Source: Ruminococcaceae bacterium YRB3002 (GTDB lineage Bacteria > Bacillota > Clostridia > Saccharofermentanales > Saccharofermentanaceae). From it: a stretch of DNA of 64,000 nt. Both the position numbers and the translations under genes were made by a program. How positions within the stretch are numbered: the first letter of the stretch is position 1; the number at the start of each line of letters is the position of its first letter. The notes beneath the pieces are model-generated. The model worked only from the letters and a program-made list of their open reading frames with translations, did no database searches and was not told the origin of the DNA. Below are positions 8,913-18,969 of the stretch, piece after piece. The stretch covers positions 310,001-374,000 of the forward strand of contig FMTG01000002.1 in the NCBI GenBank assembly GCA_900099715.1, read 5' to 3'.

Positions 8913-11900
8913 ATGTCAGTAAGAAGAATCCTTTCAGAGAAGAAGCCGGAGTTCGCAGTAGAGGCAAAGCAGATACTTCATGATGTATCTTCCGACCTTG
9001 ATATCAGGACTATCGATAAGGTCAGGGTACTCAACCAGTATGATGTTGAGGGAATAACAGATGAGGAGTATGAGAATGCAAAGACAGTTGTTTTCTCCGA
9101 ACCCCCCGTTGACGATGTGTATGACGAGGAAGCAGATCTCTCGGACTGTGCTTATGTCCTGAGGATCGAAGCTCTTCCCGGTCAGTATGATCAGAGAGCT
9201 GATTCTGCTGCCCAGTGCGTTCAGTTCCTTACACAGAAGGAGAGACCTAATGTCAGATCTGCCAAGATAGTCTGTTTCTACGGTTCGCTTTCTGATGAGG
9301 ATAAAGAGAAGATCAAAGGTTATCTTATCAATCCTGTGGAGTGCCGCGAGGCCGCTTCTGATAAGCCGGATACTCTGGTGGATGTATTTGATATTCCGAC
9401 TACGGTTGCAACAGTTGACGGTTTTACCGGTATGTCTGACAGCGAATTGTCAGATATGAGGTCATCGCTTGGCCTTGCAATGAGCGATGCGGATCTTAAG
9501 TTCACACAGGATTTCTTCAAGTCACAGGGAAGGAACCCGACCATTACAGAGATCAGGGTTCTCGATACATACTGGTCAGATCACTGCCGTCATACTACAT
9601 TCCTTACGGAACTTACGGATATTACTTTCGAGGGGGATGATGAGCTCACAGAGGAAGTGAAGAAGACTTACAGTGATTACCTGGCTAACAGGGAAGAACT
9701 GTATAAGGGAAGACTTGAAGAGAAGCATATCTGTCTGATGGATATTGCTACGCTCGCGGTAAAAAAACTCAAGAAGGACGGCAAACTGGCAGATCTTGAT
9801 GAATCAGAAGAGATCAATGCTTGCTCTATTAAGATCAGGATCAAGGTTGACGGTGAAGATAAGGACTATATCCTTATGTTCAAGAATGAGACGCATAATC
9901 ACCCTACTGAGATCGAGCCTTTCGGCGGCGCTGCAACATGTCTTGGCGGAGCCATAAGAGATCCGCTGTCCGGAAGATCATATGTATATCAGGCAATGCG
10001 TGTTACAGGTGCGGGAGATCCTACGGTTCCCGTATCGATGACTCTTAAGGGCAAACTGTCTCAGAAGAAGATCGTCAGAACTGCTGCTGCAGGATATTCT
10101 TCATACGGAAACCAGATCGGTCTTGCCACAGGTCAGGTAGACGAGATCTATCATCCCGGATATGTCGCCAAGAGAATGGAGATCGGTGCCGTTATCGCTG
10201 CTGCTCCTGCAGGTAATATCGTGAGGGAGAGACCTTCTGACGGAGATATTGTAGTCCTCCTCGGCGGCAGGACCGGACGTGACGGTATCGGCGGTGCTAC
10301 GGGATCGTCCAAGGCGCATGATACAAAGTCAGTCCTTACATGCGGTTCCGAGGTTCAGAAGGGTAATCCTCCGACGGAACGTAAGCTCCAGAGACTTTTC
10401 AGGGACCCTGAAGTAACAAAGCTTATCATCAGATGCAATGACTTTGGTGCAGGCGGTGTATCGGTTGCTATCGGTGAGCTTGCTGCAGGTCTTGAGATCA
10501 ATCTTGATGCCGTTCCCAAGAAGTATGAAGGTCTTGATGGTACTGAGATCGCCATCTCCGAGTCTCAGGAGAGAATGGCTGTTGTTATCCATCCTGCTGA
10601 CCTTGATATGTTCATGGCTGCAGCAGACAGGGAGAACCTTGAAGCAACGGTTGTTGCAAGGGTTACAGAAGAACCTGTTATGAAGATGGTGTGGAACGGC
10701 AATACGATCGTTGATCTGCCAAGGAGCTTTATCGATACTAACGGTGCAAAGCAGTATGCAAAAGCAACTATTGCCGCACCTGATATGGATAATGTCTATA
10801 TCGACAGGACGATCGATGCATATAAAGCAGACGATTTTGCCGCTTCACTCAAGGGTGCCCTCTCAAGTCTTGACGGATGCTCTCGTAAAGGTCTCACACA
10901 GAGATTTGACTCTTCGATCGGCGCTGCAACAGTCCTTATGCCTTACGGCGGTAAGTTCCAGAACTCACCCGAGGAAGGTATGGCTGCAAAGATCCCGATG
11001 GAGCATGGAACAACGTCAGACTGTTCTGTAATGACATACGGATTTGATCCGTACTTTACAGAGTGGAATACATACGCCGGATCATATCATGCCGTTGTCG
11101 AGAGTTTGCTGAAGCTTCTTGCAATGGGTGCAGATCCTGCATGTGCGAGACTTACGTTCCAGGAATACTTCGAGAGGATGGGTTCAGAGAAGAGCTGGGG
11201 CAAGCCTCTGTCGGCACTGCTCGGAGCTTATCAGGCTCAGCTCGACTTTGGCACTGGCTCGATCGGCGGTAAGGACTCCATGAGCGGTTCTTTCAACGAG
11301 ATCCATGTTCCTCCGACGCTTGTGAGCTTCGCTGTAGGTATGACCACAACGGATAAGCTGATATCTTCTATCCTTACATCTGCAGGTCAGCGCCTCTATA
11401 TTATCAAGTGTGCACGTAACGGTAAGGGATTCTATAAGAAGGATCACGTGCTCAGAGTGTTTAAGGCTGTTAAGGAACTCCAGGCACGCGGACAGGTTCA
11501 GAATGCCGCTGTGGTACGCGCTTCCGGTGTTGCATCCAGAGTTGCTTCAATGTGTTTCGGTAACGGACTTGGATTCAGGTTCTCTGATAAGCTTTCCATG
11601 GAAGACCTCTTCAGCAGGACAATGGGTGCTGTCATTGTTGCCATACCTAATGATACTAATGCTATTGACAAGGTTGAGATGGCAGGCGGTAAGTTCCTTG
11701 GTATAACTGAAGATTCAGGCAAGTTCTCTTACGGAACACAGGATCTCGCGCTCTCTGAGGCACTTGAAGCTTATGAAGGAAAGCTTGAGCCGATATTCGC
11801 AACCAGGGCTGTACCTGCAGTCATCGAGGATATAAAGCTTTATAAGACTGATAAATCATTCAAGGCAGCACCGTCTGTGCTCAAGGGGATCAGGCCAAAG

Positions 11901-12689
11901 GTTGTGATTCCTGTATTCCCCGGAACTAACTGCGAACTTGATTCGGCAAGGGCTTTCGAGAGGGCAGGCGCAGAGGCTGATGTATTTGTTATCAGGAATA
12001 AGTCATCAGAGGAGATTACAGAGTCACTTACTACGCTCGCCGGCAAGATCGGTCAGGCCAATATTGTTATGCTTCCCGGAGGATTCTCTGCAGGTGATGA
12101 GCCTGAGGGTTCAGGAAAGTTCTTCGCTGCAGCATTCAGGAGTAGTCAGCTTACGGATGCCGTAAGAGACCTTCTGTTCAACAGGGACGGTCTTATGCTT
12201 GGTATATGCAACGGTTTCCAGTCACTCATAAAGCTCGGACTGCTTCCTTACGGCGATATAAAGGAGCTTACTTCGGAATCTCCTACGCTGACTTTCAACA
12301 ATATCGGCAGACATCAGAACAGTTATGTCAGGACAAAGATCATGTCTAATAACAGTCCCTGGCTTACAATGTGTGAAGTCGGAGAAGTTTATAACATTCC
12401 GATTTCTCATGGTGAGGGCAGATTTGCCGCTTCAATAGATCTTGTCAGGAGACTTGAGGCCAACGGTCAGATCGCTACCTGCTATGTTGATATCAATGAT
12501 GATCTTGCAGCTGATACGGCATTCAACCCTAATGGTTCAGTGTGTGCTATCGAGGGTATTCTCTCACCTGACGGAAGAGTCATGGGTAAGATGGGTCATA
12601 CGGAGAGATATGAGGCTGATCTCACAAAGAATATCGGCGGCAATAAGCACCAGAAACTCTTTGAATCAGGCGTCGCATACTTTAAGTAA
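8913..12689 (+). CDS. purL: Phosphoribosylformylglycinamidine synthase, single-chain
   Basis: Fourth step of purine synthesis: converts FGAR, glutamine and ATP to FGAM. This is the long one-chain form (1258 residues) rather than the split PurS/PurL/PurQ set of many Firmicutes. The N-terminal PurS-like and linker parts are followed by two synthetase halves; the first has the ATP/substrate segment MFKNETHNHPTEIEPFGGAAT. The C-terminal glutaminase domain (from about residue 995) has the nucleophile in LGICNGFQ and a HGEGR motif. AGGAG lies nine bases before the ATG. No other purine gene is adjacent. rsmA starts on its stop codon. Confidence 0.96.
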   Translation: MSVRRILSEKKPEFAVEAKQILHDVSSDLDIRTIDKVRVLNQYDVEGITDEEYENAKTVVFSEPPVDDVYDEEADLSDCAYVLRIEALPGQYDQRADSAAQCVQFLTQKERPNVRSAKIVCFYGSLSDEDKEKIKGYLINPVECREAASDKPDTLVDVFDIPTTVATVDGFTGMSDSELSDMRSSLGLAMSDADLKFTQDFFKSQGRNPTITEIRVLDTYWSDHCRHTTFLTELTDITFEGDDELTEEVKKTYSDYLANREELYKGRLEEKHICLMDIATLAVKKLKKDGKLADLDESEEINACSIKIRIKVDGEDKDYILMFKNETHNHPTEIEPFGGAATCLGGAIRDPLSGRSYVYQAMRVTGAGDPTVPVSMTLKGKLSQKKIVRTAAAGYSSYGNQIGLATGQVDEIYHPGYVAKRMEIGAVIAAAPAGNIVRERPSDGDIVVLLGGRTGRDGIGGATGSSKAHDTKSVLTCGSEVQKGNPPTERKLQRLFRDPEVTKLIIRCNDFGAGGVSVAIGELAAGLEINLDAVPKKYEGLDGTEIAISESQERMAVVIHPADLDMFMAAADRENLEATVVARVTEEPVMKMVWNGNTIVDLPRSFIDTNGAKQYAKATIAAPDMDNVYIDRTIDAYKADDFAASLKGALSSLDGCSRKGLTQRFDSSIGAATVLMPYGGKFQNSPEEGMAAKIPMEHGTTSDCSVMTYGFDPYFTEWNTYAGSYHAVVESLLKLLAMGADPACARLTFQEYFERMGSEKSWGKPLSALLGAYQAQLDFGTGSIGGKDSMSGSFNEIHVPPTLVSFAVGMTTTDKLISSILTSAGQRLYIIKCARNGKGFYKKDHVLRVFKAVKELQARGQVQNAAVVRASGVASRVASMCFGNGLGFRFSDKLSMEDLFSRTMGAVIVAIPNDTNAIDKVEMAGGKFLGITEDSGKFSYGTQDLALSEALEAYEGKLEPIFATRAVPAVIEDIKLYKTDKSFKAAPSVLKGIRPKVVIPVFPGTNCELDSARAFERAGAEADVFVIRNKSSEEITESLTTLAGKIGQANIVMLPGGFSAGDEPEGSGKFFAAAFRSSQLTDAVRDLLFNRDGLMLGICNGFQSLIKLGLLPYGDIKELTSESPTLTFNNIGRHQNSYVRTKIMSNNSPWLTMCEVGEVYNIPISHGEGRFAASIDLVRRLEANGQIATCYVDINDDLAADTAFNPNGSVCAIEGILSPDGRVMGKMGHTERYEADLTKNIGGNKHQKLFESGVAYFK

Positions 12690-13462
12690 TGAACCGAAAC
12701 GAGATCATAAGACTGACTGATGAAATAGGATTTCTGCCCGAGCAAAAATTCGGGCAGAATTTTCTTTGTGATGAGGCATCGATAGAACGCATTATAGACC
12801 TTTGTGACCTCAGGGAAGGGGACCACGTGCTTGAGATCGGTCCCGGCCTTGGTTCGCTTACAGGAATGCTCGCTAAGCCGGGAATAGAACTTACCGCCGT
12901 GGAGATCGACAAGAGACTGGCAGAGTTCATAGGCAATGAATACGGCTGCAGGGTAATCGCCAGCGACTATACCAGGCTGGCGGCAGGTGATTATGATGCA
13001 TCTTCATACGATGTGGCAGTAAGCAATATCCCTTATTATCTGATGACACCAATAATGAAGAAACTCATCATAGATCTTAATAATTCAAGAAAACTTGTGC
13101 TGATGGTCGAGAAGGAAGCATTGCAGAGGATATGCGCAAAGCCGGGAACAAAACAATACGGGCCGCTGGCTGTTCTGTGCAGTTTATATGGAAATATGGA
13201 TGTTGTTTTCGATCTGCCGGGCAATTACTATTACCCTGTGCCGAAGACAACATCGACTGTTATCACGCTTACAAGGCAGGGCGGATATAACATCGATGAG
13301 GGCTTTATCAGGTTTGTAGAGCAATGCTTCTCAAACCGCCGCAAGAAAGTAACTAACAATGCAGATGTTTCCATATCAGCATTAACAGGACTCGGGTACA
13401 AGGATACATGCAGAGCGGAAGAGATCAGCCCCGAAGACTTTATAAAACTATATGTGGTATAA
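12689..13462 (+). CDS. rsmA: 16S rRNA dimethyladenosine transferase
   Basis: Dimethylates A1518 and A1519 of 16S rRNA late in small-subunit assembly. At 257 residues it is slightly short for KsgA. It has the N-terminal QKFGQNFL segment, the SAM-binding VLEIGPGLGSLT motif and the NIPYY catalytic motif (NLPYY in most members, with I for L here). The ATG shares a base with the purL stop (TAATG) and the ribosome site is weak, so it is probably translated by coupling to purL. The C-terminal helical domain is present but compact. Confidence 0.95.
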   Translation: MNRNEIIRLTDEIGFLPEQKFGQNFLCDEASIERIIDLCDLREGDHVLEIGPGLGSLTGMLAKPGIELTAVEIDKRLAEFIGNEYGCRVIASDYTRLAAGDYDASSYDVAVSNIPYYLMTPIMKKLIIDLNNSRKLVLMVEKEALQRICAKPGTKQYGPLAVLCSLYGNMDVVFDLPGNYYYPVPKTTSTVITLTRQGGYNIDEGFIRFVEQCFSNRRKKVTNNADVSISALTGLGYKDTCRAEEISPEDFIKLYVV

Positions 13463-13490
13463 TCATTAGAGCATTTTATGGAGTAATGAT

Positions 13491-14051
13491 ATGAAGAAGA
13501 CTAACACCAGCATTCTAGGAAAATACTCGGATACCAATCTCGGTAAGCGTAAGGGCAAGGATGTTCCGCCCATGGTCAGCTATGAACAGCGTTTCAAGGG
13601 GGAATCCATGGCGAAAGGCGTAACCGAACCGGCCAAACCGATGACGCTTGACGAGAAGATCGCCAGGAAAAACGGAGACAAAACATCCGAAGAGGATAAG
13701 GAAGATCCGGTCGCCAAGAGAGTATCTGTCTCTATCGGTGATAATACATATCTGCTCGGAGCTAATGGTGATGTGTCCGAAGCCAGAATACGCAAGGTTG
13801 CTGCTCTGGCAGATGAGATCTATAAAGAGACAAAAGAGAATAATCCGTATATAGCAACGAATAAGACTGCGATTCTCTCGCTTATCGAGTGTTGTGACAG
13901 ATATCTGACACTGAAGGATCAGCTGTCTGATATGAGAACAGAACTGATGTATTATAAGCAGAAAGACCAGTATAACGAGGAGAAAACAAGACCCGAGCCT
14001 ACACCTATGGAGAAGCTTTCCATGGGTGCTGACGGTGATATCAATGATTGA
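13491..14051 (+). CDS. zapA: ZapA-like cell division protein
   Basis: A 186-residue protein whose residues from about 75 to 165 fit ZapA, the FtsZ-ring stabiliser: a short beta part (VAKRVSVSIGDNTYLL) followed by a long helix (RKVAALADEIYKE and onward to the C-terminus) likely to form a coiled coil. The first 70 residues are polar and low in order, an extension beyond the usual 85-110 residue length. The stop overlaps the start of the next gene, a U32 protein, by eight bases. The zapA plus U32 pairing is a common clostridial arrangement, which supports the call. Confidence 0.8.
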   Translation: MKKTNTSILGKYSDTNLGKRKGKDVPPMVSYEQRFKGESMAKGVTEPAKPMTLDEKIARKNGDKTSEEDKEDPVAKRVSVSIGDNTYLLGANGDVSEARIRKVAALADEIYKETKENNPYIATNKTAILSLIECCDRYLTLKDQLSDMRTELMYYKQKDQYNEEKTRPEPTPMEKLSMGADGDIND

Positions 14052-16368
14052 ACTTCTGGCTCCGGCAGGCAGCCTGGAGATATTGAAGGCAGCGGTTGAT
14101 TCCGGTGCTGATGCCGTGTATTGCGGCATGTCAGCATTCAATGCGAGGATCAATGCTTCCAACCTTACTGAGGAAGAGTTCAGGGAAGGCGCAGAGTATT
14201 GTCATTACAGAGGTTCCAGGATCTACCTTACACTTAACACTCTTGTTTCTGACAGCGAATTTAATGATGCTGTCGAGACTGCAATTAAGGCTTACGAATC
14301 CGGAGTCGACGGTATCCTTATACAGGACGTTGGACTTCTGTCATATCTGCATGACAATTACCCGGAGATCCCTCTTCATTGCAGCACACAAATGAACATT
14401 TTCTCCGATGAGGATTACAGGAGGCTGTCTGAACTCGGTGTCAGAAGGATAGTCCTGCCCAGGGAACTCTCGCTGGAAGAGATCAGAAGAAGATCAAAGG
14501 CAGCTTCAAGATATAAGATGGAGACCGAAGTCTTCGCTCATGGCGCTGTGTGCGTGTGCTATTCGGGACTTTGTCTGTTCTCCGCAATGAACAGAAGCGG
14601 ATCCAGGAGCGGTAACAGAGGCTTATGTGCCCAGCCCTGCAGGGAAGAATATACTCTTATCAATAACGGTAAAACAGTAAAGAGCGGTCATCTCCTGTCG
14701 CCCAAGGACAGGGATGTGACATCATATATCGGTGAGCTCATCAGTTCAGGAACAGCATCACTTAAACTGGAAGGAAGGATGCGTGACAGGAATTATGTTA
14801 TGGCTGCAGTAACCTCTTACCGCAGGCTGATTGATGCGTACTATAACGGAGAACTGGATCAGACTCTTGTTGATGATGTAAGGAATGATCTTCTTGTCAA
14901 CTTCAACAGGGGAGGATCTTATACAACACAGTTCCTTACCGGCAAAAAGGAAGGGAATATGCTTTCCGGAGAGTATCCCGGCAAGTATGGCCTTAAGATA
15001 GGCAGGATCTGTGCTCTCAACAGCAGGAAAGGCACAGTAACATTCTCATATACACTTCGTCAGGGGCGGATGATCATACCTGATAAGGGCGACTATTTGT
15101 CGATCCGTGACCGTGACAGGGAGGTCTGTTCTTTCCCTGTGGGTAAGGTACATGAGATGCCTGAGCAGCTGGCTGTGAAGGGTCTCCATCCTGATATGAT
15201 CGATAAGCTCAAACCCGGATATGATGTATTCCTGATGGGGCATAAGACTGCTGTCGATCCGGATGCTTTGCGCAAAACTGATATAACGCTGTCCGTAGAG
15301 ATAACTGATAAGAAGATAACCCTCAATGCAATGGCGGCAGGAGGGATCAACAATAATATTTTCGCGGAGTATTCGGCTGATATCCCGTCAGGATATGAAG
15401 GCAGACCACTGGAAGCTTCCAGGATCAGGGATCAGCTGTCCAGATTCGGCGATACACCTTTCAGAGCAGCTAATATTTATTTCACAGGGGCTGAAGAGAT
15501 CAATTGTCCGGTAAGTCTTATAAATGATGCAAGAAGAAAGATCGTACAGCTTCTCTGTGACGAGATCGGCCGTTCATATGAGAGACATGTTGTAATACAT
15601 GAAGACAGACCCGGTGAGGATGATACTGTATCCGGTACAGGCAGCATAACAAGAATGCTTACATATCCCTCTGTTGCTGATAATCTGGGAATCCTGACTC
15701 CCGGTGCGGATATTTACGTGTTCAGTATCTATGATCTTAATATAAAGGCTGTCAGGGAGCATATTGCATCCTTTGCAGAACAGAATAATGCGCGCATCTG
15801 TATGATGCTTCCTGATCTGTATCATGACAGAACTTCAGATATGCTCCTGTCTGCTGCTTCCGCTCTTAAGGAACTGGCAGGGGACAGGTTCTTGTATTAT
15901 ATGGACAGCAGAGTTCACGGATCCAATAAGGAGCTTGATAAGCTCGGACTGGAACACCTTATATCCGGAGGTGCCAACATATATAACAGGAGATCTCTTC
16001 TGTATGCTTCCGGAACATGTAAGGGGATGTACCTGTCATATGAACTGTCGGATGCTGATATTATCAGTATTGCCGGTAAAGGTGCTAATGGGGCGGGAAT
16101 TATCCTTCATGAAGACGGACCTGTGCGTTGGATGCAGACTGATTTCTGTCCTGTCGGGGGCAATAAGGTCAAATGCGGTCAATGTTTTGACGGCGGTATT
16201 ATCGAGATGACCGGTAAAAGTATGGATGATAAGGTCAGAGTGATTCCACGGCGTTATGACTGTTCGTCCGAGATCTATGGTGAAGCCAAGAATAAGATCC
16301 CGGAATATGTCGCAGATGAGCTTATAGAGAACGGGCTCAATGTCATAGTTAACAGAACGATACTATAA
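14044..16368 (+). CDS. U32 family protein, RlhA-type
   Basis: A 774-residue member of the so-called peptidase U32 family. Members of this group, including E. coli RlhA, are now tied to tRNA or rRNA hydroxylation rather than proteolysis. The N-terminal barrel begins ELLAPAGSLEILKAAVDSG. The family cysteines that hold an iron-sulfur cluster are visible as CYSGLC and GLCAQPCREE (about residues 175-205). A long C-terminal extension ends with a KCGQCFDGG motif. The length suggests the RlhA type (23S rRNA C2501 hydroxylation), and closeness to rsmA fits an RNA-modification role; that assignment is inference. I chose the internal ATG at 14044, just before the barrel start. Confidence 0.85.
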   Translation: MIELLAPAGSLEILKAAVDSGADAVYCGMSAFNARINASNLTEEEFREGAEYCHYRGSRIYLTLNTLVSDSEFNDAVETAIKAYESGVDGILIQDVGLLSYLHDNYPEIPLHCSTQMNIFSDEDYRRLSELGVRRIVLPRELSLEEIRRRSKAASRYKMETEVFAHGAVCVCYSGLCLFSAMNRSGSRSGNRGLCAQPCREEYTLINNGKTVKSGHLLSPKDRDVTSYIGELISSGTASLKLEGRMRDRNYVMAAVTSYRRLIDAYYNGELDQTLVDDVRNDLLVNFNRGGSYTTQFLTGKKEGNMLSGEYPGKYGLKIGRICALNSRKGTVTFSYTLRQGRMIIPDKGDYLSIRDRDREVCSFPVGKVHEMPEQLAVKGLHPDMIDKLKPGYDVFLMGHKTAVDPDALRKTDITLSVEITDKKITLNAMAAGGINNNIFAEYSADIPSGYEGRPLEASRIRDQLSRFGDTPFRAANIYFTGAEEINCPVSLINDARRKIVQLLCDEIGRSYERHVVIHEDRPGEDDTVSGTGSITRMLTYPSVADNLGILTPGADIYVFSIYDLNIKAVREHIASFAEQNNARICMMLPDLYHDRTSDMLLSAASALKELAGDRFLYYMDSRVHGSNKELDKLGLEHLISGGANIYNRRSLLYASGTCKGMYLSYELSDADIISIAGKGANGAGIILHEDGPVRWMQTDFCPVGGNKVKCGQCFDGGIIEMTGKSMDDKVRVIPRRYDCSSEIYGEAKNKIPEYVADELIENGLNVIVNRTIL

Positions 16369-16394
16369 ATTACATAGATTACAGGAGAATACAT

Positions 16395-16898
16395 ATGTCT
16401 GAGAAGATAAAGATCATGATGGAGAAGTGCAGACCGGATGCGGTTATTCCCAGATATGCAAATGACGGCGATGCCGGTATGGATATCTATGCAGCGGAGG
16501 ATGTTTATGCAGCACCCGGTATGACTGTTCTTGTGCCGACAGGAATCAAGATGGCAATACCTTACGGATATGAAGTTCAGATAAGACCGAGAAGCGGGAT
16601 ATCACTTAAGACACTCCTGAGAGTTCCTAATGCGCCGGGTACGATAGACTGCGGTTACAGAGATGAAGTGAATGTGATCATATATAATGCTTCAACAAGA
16701 GAGGATGCTTCTGTTGATGCGCCTTTTACACTGTCAGATAAGGGCAATAAGAATGGTACTTATCTGATCAGAAAAGGAGACCGGATCGCCCAGATGGTCG
16801 TGGCAAAGGTTGAATACTGCGAGCCCGTTACCGTTGATTCTGTTGCTGATATCGGAAGTAACAGAGGAGGGGGATTCGGATCCACAGGCACTTGCTGA
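16395..16898 (+). CDS. dut: dUTP diphosphatase
   Basis: Hydrolyses dUTP to dUMP and pyrophosphate, keeping uracil out of DNA and feeding thymidylate synthesis. The 167-residue trimeric-type dUTPase shows all five family motifs in order: DAGMDIYA, RPRSGIS, GTIDCGYRDEV, RKGDRIAQMVV and the P-loop-like C-terminal NRGGGFGSTG. AGGAG is correctly spaced before the ATG. Confidence 0.97.
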   Translation: MSEKIKIMMEKCRPDAVIPRYANDGDAGMDIYAAEDVYAAPGMTVLVPTGIKMAIPYGYEVQIRPRSGISLKTLLRVPNAPGTIDCGYRDEVNVIIYNASTREDASVDAPFTLSDKGNKNGTYLIRKGDRIAQMVVAKVEYCEPVTVDSVADIGSNRGGGFGSTGTC

Positions 16899-16963
16899 CA
16901 GGGTGGAAAAAAGACCCGAAAGGTGCTAAAATCCTTAGGATATTCTTATAGGCGGAGGTTGCT

Positions 16964-17941
16964 ATGCTTGATATTTACATGTCAGAAGAATATAAGCAGA
17001 TCGGCAACCGTTCTGTATACCGCATCAAAGAGACAGAGAATATAAAAGAAGACTCCTGGATCAATATGTACTCTCCCACCGAGACAGAGATCGAACGTGT
17101 GGAGAAAGAACTTAATATCCCCCAGGAATTCCTGAGATATCCTTTGGATGAAGAAGAGAGACCACGTATAGACTATGATGATGACACCGGACATGTACTG
17201 ATCATCATTGACCTGCCGTATACAAAGCGTGAGAATGATATTACCAGATACGAGACTGCACCTCTCGGTATCATACTTGCCGATAAGCATATCGTTACTA
17301 TTTCCCTGTGGAAGACTTCCATTCTTGATCAGTTTATCGAGAACAGGGTAAAGGACCTCTATATACCGTTCAGGACAAGGTTTACGATACAGATCCTCGG
17401 CGCAGTTGCCAAAGACTATTTGAGACTCCTGCGTTTTATCGATAAGACACTTGAAGTCGCTGAGAATGGCCTTGCCAAATCGATCAGCAATAACGATCTG
17501 TACAAATTGCTTGCACTGGCAAAATCCCTCATCTACTTCACATCATCCCTCAAATCAAACGAGGGCGTGCTTGAGAAGCTGATGCGCGGAAGAACGGTAA
17601 AACTGTATGATGAAGACGAAGACCTGCTCGAGGATGTTGTTATCGAGTATAAGCAGGCACACGAGATGGCAACCATCTATGCAAACGTCGTTAACGGTAC
17701 GCTCGATGTTTACAGTTCGATCATCGATAACAACCTGAATTCGATAATGAAAGTGCTGGCGGCGGCCACGATCTGTCTTACGATCCCGGATCTTATTGGC
17801 AGTTTCTTTGGTCAGAACTGTCCCATGCCGTGGGATGCAGGATTTGCCGATAATCCTGTCCCGTTCTTTATACTTACGGCAGCTGCTGTGATAAGTCTTG
17901 TTGTCAGCATTATCGTTATGAAGAAGAAGAAAATGCTCTGA
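16964..17941 (+). CDS. CorA-family divalent cation transporter, GQN variant
   Basis: A 325-residue CorA-type magnesium/divalent cation channel: a large cytoplasmic N-terminal domain (about 1-255), a long stalk helix, then two C-terminal helices and a basic tail (KKKKML). The selectivity loop between the two helices, normally YGMN, reads FFGQN (G283-Q284-N285), so the middle Met is Gln while the essential Gly and Asn remain. The change may alter ion preference, or mark a clade with another cation. The ribosome site GGCGGAGG is strong. The hydrolase-like gene follows one base after its stop. Confidence 0.88.
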   Translation: MLDIYMSEEYKQIGNRSVYRIKETENIKEDSWINMYSPTETEIERVEKELNIPQEFLRYPLDEEERPRIDYDDDTGHVLIIIDLPYTKRENDITRYETAPLGIILADKHIVTISLWKTSILDQFIENRVKDLYIPFRTRFTIQILGAVAKDYLRLLRFIDKTLEVAENGLAKSISNNDLYKLLALAKSLIYFTSSLKSNEGVLEKLMRGRTVKLYDEDEDLLEDVVIEYKQAHEMATIYANVVNGTLDVYSSIIDNNLNSIMKVLAAATICLTIPDLIGSFFGQNCPMPWDAGFADNPVPFFILTAAAVISLVVSIIVMKKKKML

Positions 17942-17942
17942 C

Positions 17943-18968
17943 ATGAATATCAATTACGAATATAATTCACCGCGGAAAAAGCCGAAGGGGAGTCTCCTCA
18001 CAAGACTGGCACTTGTATTCAGTGTTCTGTCTGCTGTTATCATCGTTATCATCGTTCTTACCGTAACGTCTGCCAACAGGCTGATGAATATCGAGAGGAA
18101 CTACGCATCAAATGTCCCTTCCAATATCCTTCCTTCATACAGCAACTGTTCTTTCTCCTCGGCAGACGGACAGACGACACTGTCAGGATGGTTTTTTAAG
18201 ACCAAGAATCCCGTTACTACTATTATTGTGGTGCACGATACAGGATCAAACAGACTTCCGTTCGGTGTTACCATGATCGATATGATCGAAGACTGGCTTG
18301 ATTCCGGTTACAATGTTTTCTTGTTCGATCAGCGCAACAGTGGTGACTCTGCAGGAGACATATCAGGATACGGTTATATCGAGTGGCAGGATGTTCTGGG
18401 GGCCATCTCGATCGTTAGACAGATATCCGTAACTACTGACGTGGTACTTTATGGTATCGGCACAGGGTGTACTTCATCTGTAATTGCCTATAATAATCTT
18501 CCACCTGCGGATGTTACTGAAGCACAGCTTAAGTCTTACAGTCAGGATATCAGGGAACTTGGTTTTACCAGAGGCTATGTGTCAGGGATAATCTTTGATT
18601 CGCCTGCCAAGAATTCCGATGATTACATAAAACCTGTAGTCCGCAATAAGGAATTCCTCGGGTTCATCACGCAGAACTTTGTCCCTTATGCAATAAGGAT
18701 CTCGGCAGGGGAGAGCAACATAAATCTCGCTGCGGAGATTGCTAGACTTCCAATCCCGGTCTGCATAATCTATGGAGGACACGATACTTTTATTGGTGCT
18801 GATAAGATCAATCAGATAATCAATGAGCGTAACAGGCTTTCTTCCAGCCTTACTGAATCCAAGATGATCTCAGGCGCGGGTTACCTTGAGGAATACTCTA
18901 TCAACAGTGGTGAGTATATCGGTGCTGTCAGTAAGTATCTGGATACTTTTTTCGCGAGGGAGAATTGA
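17943..18968 (+). CDS. Membrane-anchored alpha/beta-hydrolase fold, probable pseudoenzyme
   Basis: A 341-residue protein with one N-terminal membrane helix (about 21-43), so the fold lies outside the membrane. The alpha/beta-hydrolase plan is clear: VVHDTGSNR (oxyanion region, usually HG), FLFDQRNSGDSAG, a nucleophile elbow and the C-terminal acid strand IYGGHD (D281). The elbow, however, reads GIGTG (171-175), with Gly173 where the catalytic Ser belongs, and the segment that should hold the catalytic His reads GAGYLEEY, with Tyr314. Two of three catalytic residues are thus missing, so a binding rather than hydrolytic role is inferred. It is coupled to corA upstream and lies one base before tsaD. 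Confidence 0.75.
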   Translation: MNINYEYNSPRKKPKGSLLTRLALVFSVLSAVIIVIIVLTVTSANRLMNIERNYASNVPSNILPSYSNCSFSSADGQTTLSGWFFKTKNPVTTIIVVHDTGSNRLPFGVTMIDMIEDWLDSGYNVFLFDQRNSGDSAGDISGYGYIEWQDVLGAISIVRQISVTTDVVLYGIGTGCTSSVIAYNNLPPADVTEAQLKSYSQDIRELGFTRGYVSGIIFDSPAKNSDDYIKPVVRNKEFLGFITQNFVPYAIRISAGESNINLAAEIARLPIPVCIIYGGHDTFIGADKINQIINERNRLSSSLTESKMISGAGYLEEYSINSGEYIGAVSKYLDTFFAREN

Positions 18969-18969
18969 T

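Noticed and set aside
13515-14162. 215-residue open frame on the minus strand
   Set aside because: Antisense to zapA and the U32 start; no ribosome site or domain.
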